A DNA stretch of 17,571 nucleotides from JANYCD01 sp043738385 (GTDB lineage: Bacteria > Pseudomonadota > Gammaproteobacteria > Burkholderiales > Rhodocyclaceae), in NCBI GenBank assembly GCA_043738385.1, contig JAYUGL010000053.1, positions 1-17,571 on the forward strand, written 5' to 3'. Numbering within the stretch: position 1 is the stretch's first letter; each line of letters starts with the position of its first letter. Made by a program: the position numbers and the translations under genes. The notes below the pieces were generated by a model. The model had not been told where the DNA came from. It searched no databases and saw only the letters and a program-made list of their open reading frames with translations. Shown piece by piece: positions 1-6,392 of the stretch.

Positions 1-330
1 GTCAACGAACTCATCGTCCACGATCAGGATTTGCGTGCCGCAATCATCCAGCGAATAGGCGATCTCGGCGGCGCTCCAGCGAATGTTCACCGGGTTGGCA
101 GCACCCCCTGCCCACCAGATCGCCAGGTAGAACTCCAGGTAGCGATCCGAGTTGAGCGAAAGAATGGCGACCCGGTCGTCAGGCTTGACGCCCAGCGAAT
201 GGAACACTCCGGCCAGCCGCGCGACGCGATCAGCCAGCTGGCGAAATGTCTGGCGACGACCTTTGAAAATGGTGGCCGTCGCGTTTGGTTTTTTTTGTAC
301 AGCGCGACACAGTGCCTGCGTCAGGTACAT
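1..330 (-). CDS. Acyl-CoA synthetase / AMP-dependent ligase, N-terminal part (cut by window edge)
   Basis: The first 110 codons of an ANL-superfamily (AMP-forming) acyl-CoA synthetase read leftward and run off the window. The start ATG at 330 is preceded by a strong AAGGAGG site 6 nt away. Visible family features are the opening MYLTQALCRAVQKKPNA, the TFRQLADRVARLA segment and GVKPDDRVAILSLNSDRYLEF, followed by AIWWAGGAANPVNIRWS. This is the classic N-terminal pattern of long-chain or aromatic acyl-CoA synthetases (fadD-like). The ATP-binding P-loop and the C-terminal domain lie outside the window, so substrate and intactness cannot be judged. It would activate a carboxylic acid to its CoA thioester in the cytoplasm. 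It diverges from the 512-3080 operon, with a 181-bp shared control region. It differs from the medium-chain-type ligase at 13586-15274. Confidence 0.85.
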   Translation of the reverse strand, partial: MYLTQALCRAVQKKPNATATIFKGRRQTFRQLADRVARLAGVFHSLGVKPDDRVAILSLNSDRYLEFYLAIWWAGGAANPVNIRWSAAEIAYSLDDCGTQILIVDDEFVD

Positions 331-386
331 GCGGCATCCTCCTTGCACGAATTATTTTTTCTGCCTTCTTGTTCAACCATGTTCCG

Positions 387-415
387 CAGTGGCTGCACTG
401 GATTTCCGGATCCGG
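387..415. promoter_or_regulatory. Two inverted repeats in the divergent control region
   Basis: Between the leftward ligase start (330) and the rightward VOC gene (512) lie CAGTG-GCTG-CACTG (387-400) and the 10-bp perfect palindrome CCGGATCCGG (406-415). They sit upstream of the rightward promoter at 427-455. They are candidate activator or repressor sites for either direction. Short palindromes like these also occur by chance, so this is inference. Confidence 0.3.
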
Positions 416-426
416 GCGACAGAATA

Positions 427-455
427 TTGTCACACCTTGAACCACCACGTAGAAT
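427..455 (+). promoter_or_regulatory. Sigma70-type promoter for the VOC-hydrolase-hydratase-YciI operon
   Basis: TTGTCA (427-432) and TAGAAT (450-455) are separated by exactly 17 bp. Each matches the sigma70 consensus hexamer in 5 of 6 positions. Transcription would start near 462 and give a leader of about 50 nt before the ATG at 512. An inverted repeat (458-473) covers the predicted start point. Confidence 0.6.
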
Positions 456-457
456 CG

Positions 458-473
458 TTTCCTAATATGGAAA
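458..473. promoter_or_regulatory. Candidate operator TTTCC-N6-GGAAA over the transcription start
   Basis: TTTCC (458-462) and GGAAA (469-473) form a 5-bp inverted repeat around TAATAT, directly downstream of the -10 hexamer. A protein bound here would block initiation, which suits a repressor released by a pathway intermediate. The binding protein is unknown. The TetR regulator encoded at 8915-9625 is one candidate. Confidence 0.4.
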
Positions 474-511
474 TTATGCCGGAATCCACAAAAATCATAA
501 CGGAGAATTTC

Positions 512-1045
512 ATGCTACTTGGCCGCACCCCCTGCCAGATCGCGTATCTGGTTCCCGACATTCGCGCCGCCGCCGAACGCCACGCCCGCATGTTTGGCAC
601 CGGCCCTTTCTACGTGGTCGACAACATCCAGCTCAAGTCCTGCCACTATCGCGGCAAGCCGAGTCAGTGGGATCACAGCGCGGCCTTCAGCCAGTGGGGC
701 GATGTCATGATCGAGCTGATGCAGCAAAACGGGCCGGGAGAATCGGTGCTCAACGATGTGATTCCCACCGGCAGCGGACGCACCGGACTGCACCACATGG
801 CTTATTTTGTAGATAATCCAGCGGCTGTCGCCGCGTCAATGGAAAAGCAGGGACATCCGTTGGCACTGCACTGCGAGCTTCCCAATGGCATCGAAGTGTT
901 CATGGTCGACACCATTGCGCTCTATGGCCACATGATCGAGCTTTACGCGCCGACCCCGACGATCATGAGTTTCTACGATCTGGTACGTGACCAATCGAAG
1001 GCGTTTGACGGCAAGGATCTGATGCGTACCGCCAGCTTTGATTGA
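512..1045 (+). CDS. VOC (glyoxalase-fold) superfamily protein
   Basis: A 177-residue protein with two beta-alpha-beta-beta-beta modules of the vicinal oxygen chelate fold. The paired first strands read QIAYLV (Gln9) and HMAYFV (His95), and the paired last strands read VMIEL (Glu68) and HMIELYA (Glu143). This gives a Gln/Glu/His/Glu metal set like that of glyoxalase I, so it is probably a metal-dependent isomerase, epimerase or lyase. It is shorter than extradiol ring-cleavage dioxygenases and lacks their HHE pattern. ATG 512 was chosen because CGGAGAA lies just upstream and because residues before it have no family resemblance; an in-frame ATG at 469 is less likely. It is the first gene of the operon, with the hydrolase 6 bp downstream, so a role on a ring-cleavage intermediate is inferred. 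The reaction is unknown. Confidence 0.8.
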   Translation: MLLGRTPCQIAYLVPDIRAAAERHARMFGTGPFYVVDNIQLKSCHYRGKPSQWDHSAAFSQWGDVMIELMQQNGPGESVLNDVIPTGSGRTGLHHMAYFVDNPAAVAASMEKQGHPLALHCELPNGIEVFMVDTIALYGHMIELYAPTPTIMSFYDLVRDQSKAFDGKDLMRTASFD

Positions 1046-1051
1046 CCCGCC

Positions 1052-1915
1052 ATGAGTATCTGGACCGATTTTCTTGGCGCCGAGATTTATTTTCTGGAAA
1101 CCCCGGGCTTCGGCCGGGTGCGCATCGCCGAAGCCGGCAAGGGCAAGCAGGAGACCCTGATTCTGATGCACGGCACGGCCGGCCATCTTGAGACCTACGC
1201 GAAAAACCTGATGCCCTTGTCCGAAGATTTCCATGTGATCGCCTACGATTTTTATGGCTGCGGCCTGTCGGAACGGCGCGTCACCGATTTCACGCCGGAC
1301 CTATTGGCTGATCAGCTTGCGGTGTTGATGGATGTGATGCGCATCGACAAGGCGCACCTGTCGGGCGAGTCGCTCGGTGGCATGGTCGCCGCCGCCTTTG
1401 CGGTAAAACATCCGGCGCGCGTGATGCGATTGATGCTCAACACCACCGGCGGCCTGCCGATCACCACCGCGCAGGGACGCAAGGACCACCAGGCCCTGTG
1501 CGACCTGATCTCGAAGGTGTCGACCGCGCCGCCGACCTACGCCTCCATCCACGACCGCATGAAGTGGTTGATGCATCCCAGCCACTGGCATTTGCTCGAT
1601 GGCGAACTGGTCGAAAGCCGCCTGAAGATCTACACCCAGCCCGACGCCAAGCTTTCCGGCCCGGCCATCGCCAAGTTCATCATCGGGCTTGAGTCGTTCC
1701 CGATCGCGCTGGAAAAAATCCAGGCCGAGACCATGATCCTGTGGACCCGCGACAACCCGATCAACAATGTCGACGATGCCCGCGTCGCCAGCACCAAGAT
1801 TCCGCGCGCCAGGTTGTACGTCATGGAAGCTGACGGCGCGCACTGGCCGCAGTACGAAGCGCCGGAAGAATTCAATCGCGTGACGCGCGACTTCTTTCTC
1901 AACGGACTGCACTAG
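1052..1915 (+). CDS. Alpha/beta hydrolase, meta-cleavage-product (C-C bond) hydrolase type
   Basis: A 287-residue alpha/beta hydrolase of the BphD/TodF/CmtE kind. Expected role: hydrolysis of a 2-hydroxy-6-oxohexa-2,4-dienoate-type ring-fission product to 2-hydroxypenta-2,4-dienoate plus a carboxylic acid. Visible features are the oxyanion segment LMHGTAGH (His40-Gly41), the nucleophile elbow GESLGG with Ser107, WTRDNP with the acid Asp234, and DGAHWPQYE with His264. The spacing is that of meta-cleavage hydrolases. The product fits the hydratase encoded next door (54 bp downstream). A second copy with the same triad positions lies at 8061-8918 and aligns almost without gaps. The natural acyl substituent cannot be read from sequence. 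The ATG follows the VOC stop by 6 bp, indicating coupled translation. Confidence 0.88.
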   Translation: MSIWTDFLGAEIYFLETPGFGRVRIAEAGKGKQETLILMHGTAGHLETYAKNLMPLSEDFHVIAYDFYGCGLSERRVTDFTPDLLADQLAVLMDVMRIDKAHLSGESLGGMVAAAFAVKHPARVMRLMLNTTGGLPITTAQGRKDHQALCDLISKVSTAPPTYASIHDRMKWLMHPSHWHLLDGELVESRLKIYTQPDAKLSGPAIAKFIIGLESFPIALEKIQAETMILWTRDNPINNVDDARVASTKIPRARLYVMEADGAHWPQYEAPEEFNRVTRDFFLNGLH

Positions 1916-1969
1916 CCAACAATCCAGCATTGCACGCAATATAGAAACTCAACATCCGGAGAATCACCC

Positions 1970-2755
1970 ATGCCCGACATCATCGAATCCCTCGCCAAAC
2001 AGATCTATGAGGCAGACCAGAAGCGAACCGCGATTCCACCCATCCACGACCAGTTGCAACCCAAGAATCTGGATCAGGCTTATGCGGTGCAGGAAGTGAA
2101 CACCAAGCGCTGGCTTGGCGAAGGACGACGTCTGGTCGGTCGCAAGATCGGCTTTACCAATCTGGTAGTGCAAAAGCAGTTGGGCGTGAACGAACCGGAC
2201 TACGGCATGCTGTTCCACGACATGGCGATTCCGGACGGATGGGAAGTTCCGCGTGACCGCCTGATTCAGCCCAAGGTGGAAGCCGAGATCGCCTTCGTCA
2301 TGGGCAAGAACCTCAATGACGAGCGCCTGACTGTGGTCGACATCATCCGTGCGACGGAGTTCGTGGTTCCCGCCATCGAGATCGTCGACTCGCGCATCGC
2401 CGACTGGAAGATCGACATCGTCGACACGATTTCGGACAACGCCTCGGCAGGACTGTATGTGCTCGGCGGCACGCCGAAGAAACTCGACCAGATCGATATG
2501 CGTCAGTGCGGCATGGTGATGCAGACCAACAATGCCCAGGTGTCGTATGGCGTCGGCACGATGTGCATGGGCGATCCGCTCACCGCCGTGCTTTGGCTGG
2601 CGCGGACCATGGCGCGTGTGGGCAGGCCGCTGCAGGCCGGCGACACTGTGCTCTCGGGTTCGCTCGGGCTGATGAGCACTGTGGCCTGGGGCAGTGTCTA
2701 TGAAGCGCAGATTTCCGGCCTCGGTTCGGTGCGCGCCGCGTTCGCCAAAGAGTAG
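1970..2755 (+). CDS. 2-oxopent-4-enoate (2-hydroxypenta-2,4-dienoate) hydratase
   Basis: A 261-residue member of the MhpD/BphE/XylJ family within the fumarylacetoacetate-hydrolase superfamily. It adds water to 2-hydroxypenta-2,4-dienoate, giving 4-hydroxy-2-oxovalerate. Recognisable blocks are RRLVGRKIGFTN (residues 53-64), the metal-ligand segment PKVEAEIAF with Glu104 and Glu106, and PAIEIVDSRIADW with Glu137. The ligand pattern and the length match MhpD-type hydratases. A 4-oxalocrotonate decarboxylase (XylI/DmpH) is related and is the main alternative, but the hydrolase next door favours the hydratase. GGAGAA precedes the ATG by 6 nt. The aldolase and aldehyde dehydrogenase that normally follow are not in the window. 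Confidence 0.87.
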   Translation: MPDIIESLAKQIYEADQKRTAIPPIHDQLQPKNLDQAYAVQEVNTKRWLGEGRRLVGRKIGFTNLVVQKQLGVNEPDYGMLFHDMAIPDGWEVPRDRLIQPKVEAEIAFVMGKNLNDERLTVVDIIRATEFVVPAIEIVDSRIADWKIDIVDTISDNASAGLYVLGGTPKKLDQIDMRQCGMVMQTNNAQVSYGVGTMCMGDPLTAVLWLARTMARVGRPLQAGDTVLSGSLGLMSTVAWGSVYEAQISGLGSVRAAFAKE

Positions 2756-2780
2756 GTCAAGACGGGAGTCCGCAACCAGC

Positions 2781-3080
2781 ATGCACTACCTGCTGTTCTA
2801 CGACGTGGTGCCGGACTATGCGGAACGCCGCATCGCGTTCCGCACCGAACACCTCAAGCTGGCCTGGACCGCGGTCGAACGCGGCGAGCTTGTCCTCGGC
2901 GGCGCCTTCGCCGCGCCGATGGACGGCGCGACCTTCCTGTTCCGTGGCGACTCGCCCGAGGTCGCCGAGCGCTTTGCCAGGACCGATCCGGTCGTCATCC
3001 ATGGCCTCGTCACCCGCTGGTGGGTGCGCGAGTGGACCACCGTGGTCGGCGCAGACGCGACAATGCCGGTCAAACCCTGA
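2781..3080 (+). CDS. YciI-like small protein
   Basis: A 99-residue protein of the YciI family (ferredoxin-like alpha/beta fold, related to muconolactone isomerase). Family marks are the opening HYLLFYD strand, RTEHLKLAW with the conserved His24, RGELVLGGAF (residues 34-43), and TDPVVIHGLVTRW with Asp69-Pro70. YciI proteins have poorly defined roles; some members are lyases or isomerases of small aromatic-derived molecules. It is the last gene of the rightward operon, 25 bp after the hydratase, with a modest GGGAG site. Its stop is 24 bp from the stop of the convergent GMC gene. An auxiliary isomerase or lyase in the pathway is inference. Confidence 0.8.
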   Translation: MHYLLFYDVVPDYAERRIAFRTEHLKLAWTAVERGELVLGGAFAAPMDGATFLFRGDSPEVAERFARTDPVVIHGLVTRWWVREWTTVVGADATMPVKP

Positions 3081-3104
3081 CGCAGGCAACTGCCGCGGAA
3101 CCCC

Positions 3105-4790
3105 CTATACCGCGATCTTGTTGAAGTTCTGCGCGATGTGCTCGGCCGCACGCCAACTGAGCGCCTGGATCGTGCCGGTCGGGTTGTAGCCTGAAGCGCT
3201 GCAAAACGTCGCCCCGCCCAGTACCGCCAGATTAGACACCTCATGGGAAAGACAGTACTTGTCCACCACCGAAGTCGCCGGGTCGTCGCCCATGCGTGCG
3301 CCACCAAAGGCATGGGTACTCACCGGCAGCGGAATCGGCGGCAGCCAGAACCAGGTCTTGGTCGCGCCCATCTTGTTGAGGATTTCGATCAGTTTGCCGG
3401 TGAAGAATTCGCCGGCGCGCTTTTCGTTGTCGTGGATGTTGTAAGTGATGCGCACCAACGGCTCACCCTTGGGGTCCTTGAATTCGGGATCGAGGTCGAG
3501 GTAGTTGCTGTGATAGGGCAGCGTCTCCAACTGCGCGACGATGTTGCCGACTGAGGTAGCGTTTTCGCGCAGCCAGTCCTTGTAGCCCTGGCCCCAGGTC
3601 GGCACGCCGGGCGGCAGCGCATTGGCAGCCTGGATCGGCAGGGTGCCGTTGAAGCCCGACACCAGCGCACCGCGAATGAAGTTGAGTCCGGTATGGTCGA
3701 ATGCATCGCCATTCAGATCATCCATCGCGGTCGACTGCGCCAGCGCGCCGCCGTAGGTATTCAGCGCCTTGCCGGGGAACAGGCCGTTCATCAGCACGAA
3801 GGTGTGCGTCATGAAGTACTTGCCGACCTGGCCATGATTGTTGGACAGCCCGTTGGGGAAGAAATCCGACTTCGACAGCAGCAGCCGGCGCACATTCTCG
3901 TAGACATAGCTGGAAAGAATCACCACGCCCGCCGGCTGCTCCACCAGTTCGCCATCGGCGGTGCGATATTCGACGCCGGTCGCCTGGCCCTTGTCGTTGG
4001 TCAGGATGCGCGTCACCGTGCTGAGCGGGCGCACCTCCAGCTTGCCGCTTTTCTCCGCTTCGCGAATCGAGGTCACCAGCGTGCTGGATTTGGAATCATT
4101 CCAGCAGGCGAAGCCGCTGCAAAAACCGCAATAGGTGCACGCCGGCCGGCCGCCGTAGCTGACGCTGTTGATCGCGGCGGGCGGCGGGAATGGGTGATAG
4201 CCCAGGTCCTTCATGCCGCTTTCCAGCATCTTGGAATATCCCGGCTGCATGATCGGTGGCATCGGGTAGTCGCGACTACGATGGCTCTCGAACGGGTTCG
4301 CACCGGCGGCGCCGGAGACGCCGATGGAATGTTCGACCTGGCTGTAATACGGCTCCAGATCATCGTAGGAGATCGGCCAATCGACCAGCGCCATGTCCGC
4401 CGAAACGGCTTCCTCGCCATAACGCTTGACCGTGGTACTGCGAATCTTGAAATCGTCGGCACGCAAGCGCCAGGTCATCGCCGCGTATTGCAAGGTGGTG
4501 CCGCCGACGGCATTGGCCATGCGCAATGCAATCGGCGATGGCGTCGCCTTGCTCTCCGTATCGGTGCGCCAGGTCGGAATCTCGTGGTTGTACTTCGGTT
4601 CGCCCAACCGGTTGCGCATGCCGAACCCAGAAACCTCGTCGAGCTGCTTCATGAAATCCTTAGCCGTCAAGTAAGGCCCCGCCTCGAGGCCAACCACACG
4701 CAGTCCGGCTTTGGTCAGCACGCTGGCAGCAATGCCACCGGCCGCACCGAGACCCACGATCACCACATCGGTTTTGGGTAGCTTCTTCAT
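3105..4790 (-). CDS. GMC-family FAD oxidoreductase (gluconate 2-dehydrogenase large-subunit type)
   Basis: A 561-residue flavoprotein that likely oxidises an alcohol or sugar-like hydroxyl and passes electrons to a membrane carrier. The N-terminus shows the FAD Rossmann motif VGLGAAGG (residues 12-19) with LEAGP as the second strand. NAVGGTTLQYAAM (residues 93-105) is the GMC substrate-side signature. The C-terminal GMC_oxred_C domain has THAFGGARMG with His493 and GYNPTGTIQAL with Asn536 as the active-site pair. A cysteine cluster CTYCGFCSGFAC (Cys218, 221, 224, 229) resembles the iron-sulfur region of gluconate/glucose dehydrogenase alpha subunits. It has no signal peptide. The ATG at 4790 overlaps the stop of the upstream subunit 3 gene by 4 bp (ATGA). 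Substrate unknown; a pathway alcohol is inferred from context. Confidence 0.85.
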   Translation of the reverse strand: MKKLPKTDVVIVGLGAAGGIAASVLTKAGLRVVGLEAGPYLTAKDFMKQLDEVSGFGMRNRLGEPKYNHEIPTWRTDTESKATPSPIALRMANAVGGTTLQYAAMTWRLRADDFKIRSTTVKRYGEEAVSADMALVDWPISYDDLEPYYSQVEHSIGVSGAAGANPFESHRSRDYPMPPIMQPGYSKMLESGMKDLGYHPFPPPAAINSVSYGGRPACTYCGFCSGFACWNDSKSSTLVTSIREAEKSGKLEVRPLSTVTRILTNDKGQATGVEYRTADGELVEQPAGVVILSSYVYENVRRLLLSKSDFFPNGLSNNHGQVGKYFMTHTFVLMNGLFPGKALNTYGGALAQSTAMDDLNGDAFDHTGLNFIRGALVSGFNGTLPIQAANALPPGVPTWGQGYKDWLRENATSVGNIVAQLETLPYHSNYLDLDPEFKDPKGEPLVRITYNIHDNEKRAGEFFTGKLIEILNKMGATKTWFWLPPIPLPVSTHAFGGARMGDDPATSVVDKYCLSHEVSNLAVLGGATFCSASGYNPTGTIQALSWRAAEHIAQNFNKIAV

Positions 4791-5467
4791 GACAGGGGCT
4801 TCCCTCCGAATTCGGCGATCGAGTGATTCACGACCTTGAACTTGCCGTTCACCGCCAGTGCGGCTTTCGAATAGACGTATTGCACGCCAGGATAATTCAC
4901 GATGCGCCAACCGATGAAGTGTTGATTGCCGCCGTACATCGGATCGCTGAAGGTGCCCTCCACGGTGTGCTGACGCAGCGTCGCGAAGAACTGCTTGCCA
5001 CCGTCGGCGAACGAGAGGTTCTGCTGCGCATCGTCCTGAATCGGTTCCGTGACCGCGCCGGACTCCAGGCGACCCAGCAACGCATCGACATCCTTTGCCG
5101 GCAGCGCCACAAGCGATGCTGCGCCATTCTTTTTCACCAGCGCGAGCAGCGCCGCGAGTCCCTGGCGATAGACGGGCAACTGACCGGCATAGGTACTCGC
5201 CAGTTCACGGTCGACGTAGATATATGCTCCCGCTTCCACTGCACCGCCGCCGTGGGCGTCTGCCGGAATCAGGCGCGCCATTACGGCCTTGAGGGTAGTC
5301 ACCTCTGTCTCGGTGAGGACCTTGGGCGAGTATGGCAGCAGCGCTTTCGCTACGCCGCCCTTCCCCAATGCCAGTGGCGACTGGGCAATGGCTGCCGCGC
5401 CGGTCGCCGCACTGACCCCAATAATAAATTGACGCCGCGAGGCATCCGTTCTTCGGAACTCGGTCAT
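4787..5467 (-). CDS. Gluconate 2-dehydrogenase subunit 3-like protein with Tat signal
   Basis: A 226-residue protein of the gluconate 2-dehydrogenase subunit 3 (gamma) family. The N-terminus is a twin-arginine signal: SRRQFIIGVSAATGAAA, followed by a likely cleavage region near LALG (about residue 35). A folded complex would therefore be exported to the periplasm, and the signal-less GMC partner downstream would hitchhike. The body contains TETEVTTLKAVMARLIPAD, the usual subunit 3 opening helix. ATG 5467 was chosen because GGAGGAG lies 6 nt upstream and because it begins just before the Tat motif; in-frame codons further upstream have no family resemblance. It is the first gene of the two-gene leftward operon. 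The cytochrome c subunit often found with this pair is absent from the window. Confidence 0.85.
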   Translation of the reverse strand: MTEFRRTDASRRQFIIGVSAATGAAAIAQSPLALGKGGVAKALLPYSPKVLTETEVTTLKAVMARLIPADAHGGGAVEAGAYIYVDRELASTYAGQLPVYRQGLAALLALVKKNGAASLVALPAKDVDALLGRLESGAVTEPIQDDAQQNLSFADGGKQFFATLRQHTVEGTFSDPMYGGNQHFIGWRIVNYPGVQYVYSKAALAVNGKFKVVNHSIAEFGGKPLS

Positions 5468-5559
5468 TTCTCCTCCAGCATTTTTATTTTTGGCGTCCAG
5501 GCAGATACGGATTTCCAACCGCGCTACTGGCAAAGGCCAGCTTATACTGATTGGTAATA

Positions 5560-5579
5560 TATTCCAACTTGATGGAATA
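5560..5579. promoter_or_regulatory. Perfect inverted repeat TATTCCA-N6-TGGAATA, candidate operator
   Basis: Seven-base arms (5560-5566 and 5573-5579) around ACTTGA lie between the leftward dehydrogenase pair and the rightward SDR remnant. On the minus strand a TTGGAA / TATAAG hexamer pair overlaps the site, but its 15-bp spacing is short. This AT-rich block is the only plausible promoter zone for the leftward pair. The regulator is unknown. Confidence 0.45.
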
Positions 5580-5631
5580 ATGCTGCGGTTAAAACAATAC
5601 TTTGATGCTTGATAACAATAGGAGGAGTCAC

Positions 5632-5702
5632 ATGAACAGCGTTGCCGGAAAATCGCGCTGGTCACCGGTGGCATTTTCCTCGACACCAAGCACAAGGGTT
5701 GA
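5632..5702 (+). pseudogene. Remnant of a short-chain dehydrogenase/reductase gene
   Basis: A strong AGGAGGA site (5620-5626) precedes ATG 5632. The reading begins MNSVAGK; after loss of one A in an A-run (5649-5652) it continues IALVTGGIFLDTKHKG and stops at 5702. VAGKIALVTGG is the standard N-terminus of an SDR with its nucleotide-binding strand. The part after TGG looks like an SDR C-terminal tail, so most of the gene (some 230 codons in a normal SDR) seems to have been lost, perhaps by recombination between two GGTGGC-like segments, with a one-base frameshift as well. The fusion point is inference; the interrupted SDR start is directly visible. Confidence 0.5.
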
Positions 5703-5722
5703 AGGCAGAGAAATAACCCCCC

Positions 5723-5749
5723 TTGACGTTTAACGTCTCTCGTTATACG
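5723..5749 (+). promoter_or_regulatory. higBA promoter with palindromic operator GACGTT-T-AACGTC
   Basis: A TTGACG hexamer (5723-5728) and TATACG (5744-5749, spacing 15 bp) lie just before the higB ATG at 5758. A perfect 13-bp palindrome (5725-5737) overlaps the -35 hexamer, the expected place for autorepression by the HigA antitoxin, alone or with HigB. The leader would be very short. The palindrome is certain; the -10 assignment is less so. Confidence 0.55.
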
Positions 5750-5757
5750 CTACGACC

Positions 5758-6039
5758 ATGACGATCCGCTCTTTCCGGTGTGCCGATACCGAGGCTCACT
5801 ACGAAGGCAGAAAGCCAAGGCGATTCCGGAACATCGAAGCTGTGGCGGAGCGCAAGCTGCAAATGCTGGATGACGCGGTGGAATTGCGAGACTTGGCATC
5901 GCCACCCGGCAATCGGCTGGAAGCCCTGAGCGGCAAGAGATCTGGACAACACAGCATCCGTATCAATGACCAATGGCGGGTGTGTTTTGTATGGGCAGAT
6001 GGCGGCCCGGCGGACGTGGAAATTGTGGACTACCACTGA
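5758..6039 (+). CDS. higB: HigB/GraT-type toxin (RelE superfamily mRNA interferase)
   Basis: A 93-residue toxin of the HigB/GraT branch of the RelE/ParE superfamily, which cleaves ribosome-bound mRNA. The sequence follows the family closely: MTIRSFRCADTEA at the start, RRFRNIEAVAERKLQMLD (residues 20-37), LASPPGNRLEAL, GQHSIRINDQWRVCF (residues 63-77) and the terminal VEIVDYH. Length is normal for HigB. Toxin-before-antitoxin order, with 12 bp to higA, is typical of hig operons. It probably acts as a stabiliser or stress module carried with the accessory block rather than in catabolism. No truncation is seen, and the canonical RelE-like arginines are present in the C-terminal half. Confidence 0.92.
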   Translation: MTIRSFRCADTEAHYEGRKPRRFRNIEAVAERKLQMLDDAVELRDLASPPGNRLEALSGKRSGQHSIRINDQWRVCFVWADGGPADVEIVDYH

Positions 6040-6051
6040 GAGGCAGGAATC

Positions 6052-6357
6052 ATGGCGACGAACAAGATGCGACCGATTCACCCCGGCGAAATCATCCGCG
6101 AGGAATATCTCGCCCCCCTGGGCGTGAGCCCGCACGCCCTGGCGATAGCGTTGCGCGTGCCGGCGCCGCGCATCAATGACATCGTGCGCGAACGACGCGC
6201 CGTCACCCCCGACACCGCATTGCGGCTGGCCCGGTACTTCGGTACCACGGGGCAGTTCTGGCTCAACCTGCAAAGCGCGTTCGATCTCAAGCAAGCCGAG
6301 GGCGAACTGGGCAAGCGTATCAATCAGGAAGTGCGGCCGCTGCAAAAGGCCGCATAG
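6052..6357 (+). CDS. higA: HigA antitoxin (XRE-family HTH)
   Basis: A 101-residue antitoxin partner of HigB. It opens with RPIHPGEIIREEYLAPLG, the signature of HigA/VapI-type antitoxins. A helix-turn-helix follows: SPHALAIALRVPAPRINDIV (residues 24-43), with the recognition helix in the second half. TPDTALRLARYFGTTGQFWL (residues 53-72) completes the XRE domain. It neutralises HigB by binding it and should repress the operon through the palindrome at 5725-5737. ATG 6052 has a GAGAGGCAGG ribosome site. The gene appears intact. Confidence 0.93.
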   Translation: MATNKMRPIHPGEIIREEYLAPLGVSPHALAIALRVPAPRINDIVRERRAVTPDTALRLARYFGTTGQFWLNLQSAFDLKQAEGELGKRINQEVRPLQKAA

Positions 6358-6392
6358 TTTTCACCCGCATGCCGACGCGGGACGGAAGGCCC

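Noticed and set aside
152..511. An in-frame N-terminal extension of the VOC protein
   Set aside because: It runs antisense through the ligase gene and its control region, has no family resemblance, and a good ribosome site exists at ATG 512.
3081..3104. Bidirectional terminator between the convergent YciI and GMC genes
   Set aside because: The 24-bp gap shows only a weak GCGG/CCGC pairing and no T-tract on either strand.
3693..4781. Long open frame on the + strand opposite the GMC gene (362 codons)
   Set aside because: It is the antisense shadow of a strongly supported GMC oxidoreductase in GC-rich DNA; its composition is His/Arg/Ala-rich without motifs.
4791..4910. N-terminal extension of the GMC protein by 40 residues
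   Set aside because: It would lie wholly within the subunit 3 gene; the 4-bp ATGA overlap at 4790 and the FAD motif at the normal distance support the shorter form.
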